Assembly: GCA_031283505.1 (NCBI GenBank)
Contig: JAITBO010000353.1
Span: 1-5,305, forward strand
Length of the DNA: 5,305 nucleotides
Source: Treponema sp.
GTDB lineage: Bacteria > Spirochaetota > Spirochaetia > Treponematales > Breznakiellaceae
Direction: 5' to 3'
The position numbers and the translations under genes were made by a program. How positions within the stretch are numbered: position 1 is the stretch's first letter; every line of letters starts with the position of its first letter. The notes under the pieces are model-generated. The model was not told where the DNA came from, searched no databases, and was given only the letters and a program-made list of their open reading frames with translations. Positions 4,641 to 5,305 of the stretch are shown piece by piece.

Positions 4641-5305
4641 ATGATAAAGATTGTAAAGAAAAGAAACCTTAATTCCACAGTAACGTTAATGGAGTTAGCT
4701 GCCCCTCTGGAAGCAGCTAAAGCCGAACCGGGGCAATTCGTTATTTTACGGGCCGGTGAGAACGGGGAACGGATACCCCTGACCATTGCCGATTTTGACC
4801 GCGAGAAGGGAACCGTAACGATCATATTTCAGATAGCAGGGGCGGCCACTTGGCAGCTCAACCGTCTTGGGGAAGGAGATCTGATACAGGATTTTGTAGG
4901 CCCTCTTGGGAAGGCTACGGATTGCAAGGCGGCCAAGGTAGCCATTGTGGGGGGCGGCGTTGGTTCCGCCATTGCCTATCCGGTCGCAAAAAAATTCCAC
5001 CAAAAGGGGGCGGGGGTTCACGCCATTACCGGGTTCCGTACCAGGGATCTTGTCATCCTGGAAGAAGAATTCAAAGCGGTAAGCGACACGTTTTTTTTGA
5101 TGACTGACGATGGAAGTTACGGCAGACACGGACTGGTAACCGAGGCGCTCCAACTGCTTATCGACCAGGGGGAGCGGTACGACGAGGTTATCGCCATAGG
5201 CCCCTTGGTGATGATGAAATTTGTTGCCGCCGTAACGAAACCTTACGGTATAAAAACTACGGTCAGTATGAACCCTATCATGATAGACGGTACGGGGATG
5301 TGCGG
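4641..5305 (+). CDS. nfnA: NfnA/SudB-like FAD-NAD(H)-[2Fe-2S] subunit (C-terminus beyond window)
   Basis: Small subunit of the NADH-dependent reduced ferredoxin:NADP+ oxidoreductase, also annotated as sulfide dehydrogenase SudB or ferredoxin-NADP reductase alpha subunit, related to the dihydroorotate dehydrogenase electron-transfer subunit. In the visible 221 residues: EPGQFVILR (29-37) and ERIPLTIADFD (43-53) in the FAD domain, DFVGPLG (84-90), the nucleotide-binding loop VGGGVGSAIAYP (103-114), TDDGSYGRHG (155-164), IGP (186-188), and NPIMIDGTGMC (211-221), ending on the first cysteine of the iron-sulfur motif. The remaining [2Fe-2S] cysteines, about 60 residues, lie outside. AGGAGG (4626-4631) is nine bases from the ATG, and the gap after the dehydrogenase stop is 23 bp, so the two are very likely one transcript. 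A large NfnB/GltD-like subunit gene is expected next. Nfn makes two NADPH from NADH plus reduced ferredoxin, or the reverse. Family confident; Nfn versus SudB not separable here. Confidence 0.88.
   Translation, partial: MIKIVKKRNLNSTVTLMELAAPLEAAKAEPGQFVILRAGENGERIPLTIADFDREKGTVTIIFQIAGAATWQLNRLGEGDLIQDFVGPLGKATDCKAAKVAIVGGGVGSAIAYPVAKKFHQKGAGVHAITGFRTRDLVILEEEFKAVSDTFFLMTDDGSYGRHGLVTEALQLLIDQGERYDEVIAIGPLVMMKFVAAVTKPYGIKTTVSMNPIMIDGTGMC

Noticed and set aside
5091..5099. Possible frameshift at the T-run in the NfnA-like gene
   Set aside because: The frame reads on correctly as SDTFFLMTDDGSYG and later motifs (IGP, NPIMIDGTGMC) stay in the same frame, so the run is intact coding sequence.
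4746..5153. A 135-codon minus-strand frame inside the NfnA-like gene
   Set aside because: It is antisense to a motif-complete coding region and has no recognisable domain or ribosome binding site.

Overview
The window looks like a piece of an anaerobic, fermentative bacterial chromosome with roughly balanced G+C. The main pointers are an iron-type alcohol dehydrogenase followed directly by an NfnA-like flavin/iron-sulfur subunit, a pairing expected in organisms that balance NADH, ferredoxin and NADPH during fermentation. Strong GGAGG ribosome binding sites and an AT-rich intergenic region are also present. A spirochaete (for example an ethanol-forming gut Treponema) or a Firmicute would fit; this is inference from gene content, and no taxonomic marker is present.

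Layout. Two gene sets diverge from one intergenic region of about 400 bp (3023-3426). Leftward (minus strand) run a trans-sulfuration-family PLP enzyme (3022-1805), a short MetE/YxjG-type methionine synthase-like methyltransferase (1726-566) and a YfcE-type metallophosphodiesterase cut by the window edge (507-1). Rightward (plus strand) run an iron-containing alcohol dehydrogenase (3427-4617) and, 23 bp later, an NfnA/SudB-like subunit (4641 to the window end, truncated at its first [2Fe-2S] cysteine).

How the genes may work together. On the left, the PLP enzyme handles sulfur amino acids (making homocysteine or splitting methionine/cystathionine), and the zinc-site methyltransferase could methylate homocysteine, so the pair forms a small methionine synthesis or salvage unit; the phosphodiesterase is probably a passenger. 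On the right, NfnAB-type complexes make NADPH from NADH plus reduced ferredoxin, and the dehydrogenase carries the GGGS nucleotide-site motif of NADPH-using butanol dehydrogenases, so the unit may link electron bifurcation or confurcation to alcohol formation.

The most interesting part is the control region. The leftward operon has consensus TTGACA and TATAAT boxes, then a short leader with two consecutive hairpins. The second is a compact GC-rich stem with a U-run ending just before the ribosome binding site, which is an attenuator-like arrangement. The rightward side has an exact 18-bp direct repeat 107 bp apart and a 6-5-6 dyad just upstream of the dehydrogenase ribosome binding site.
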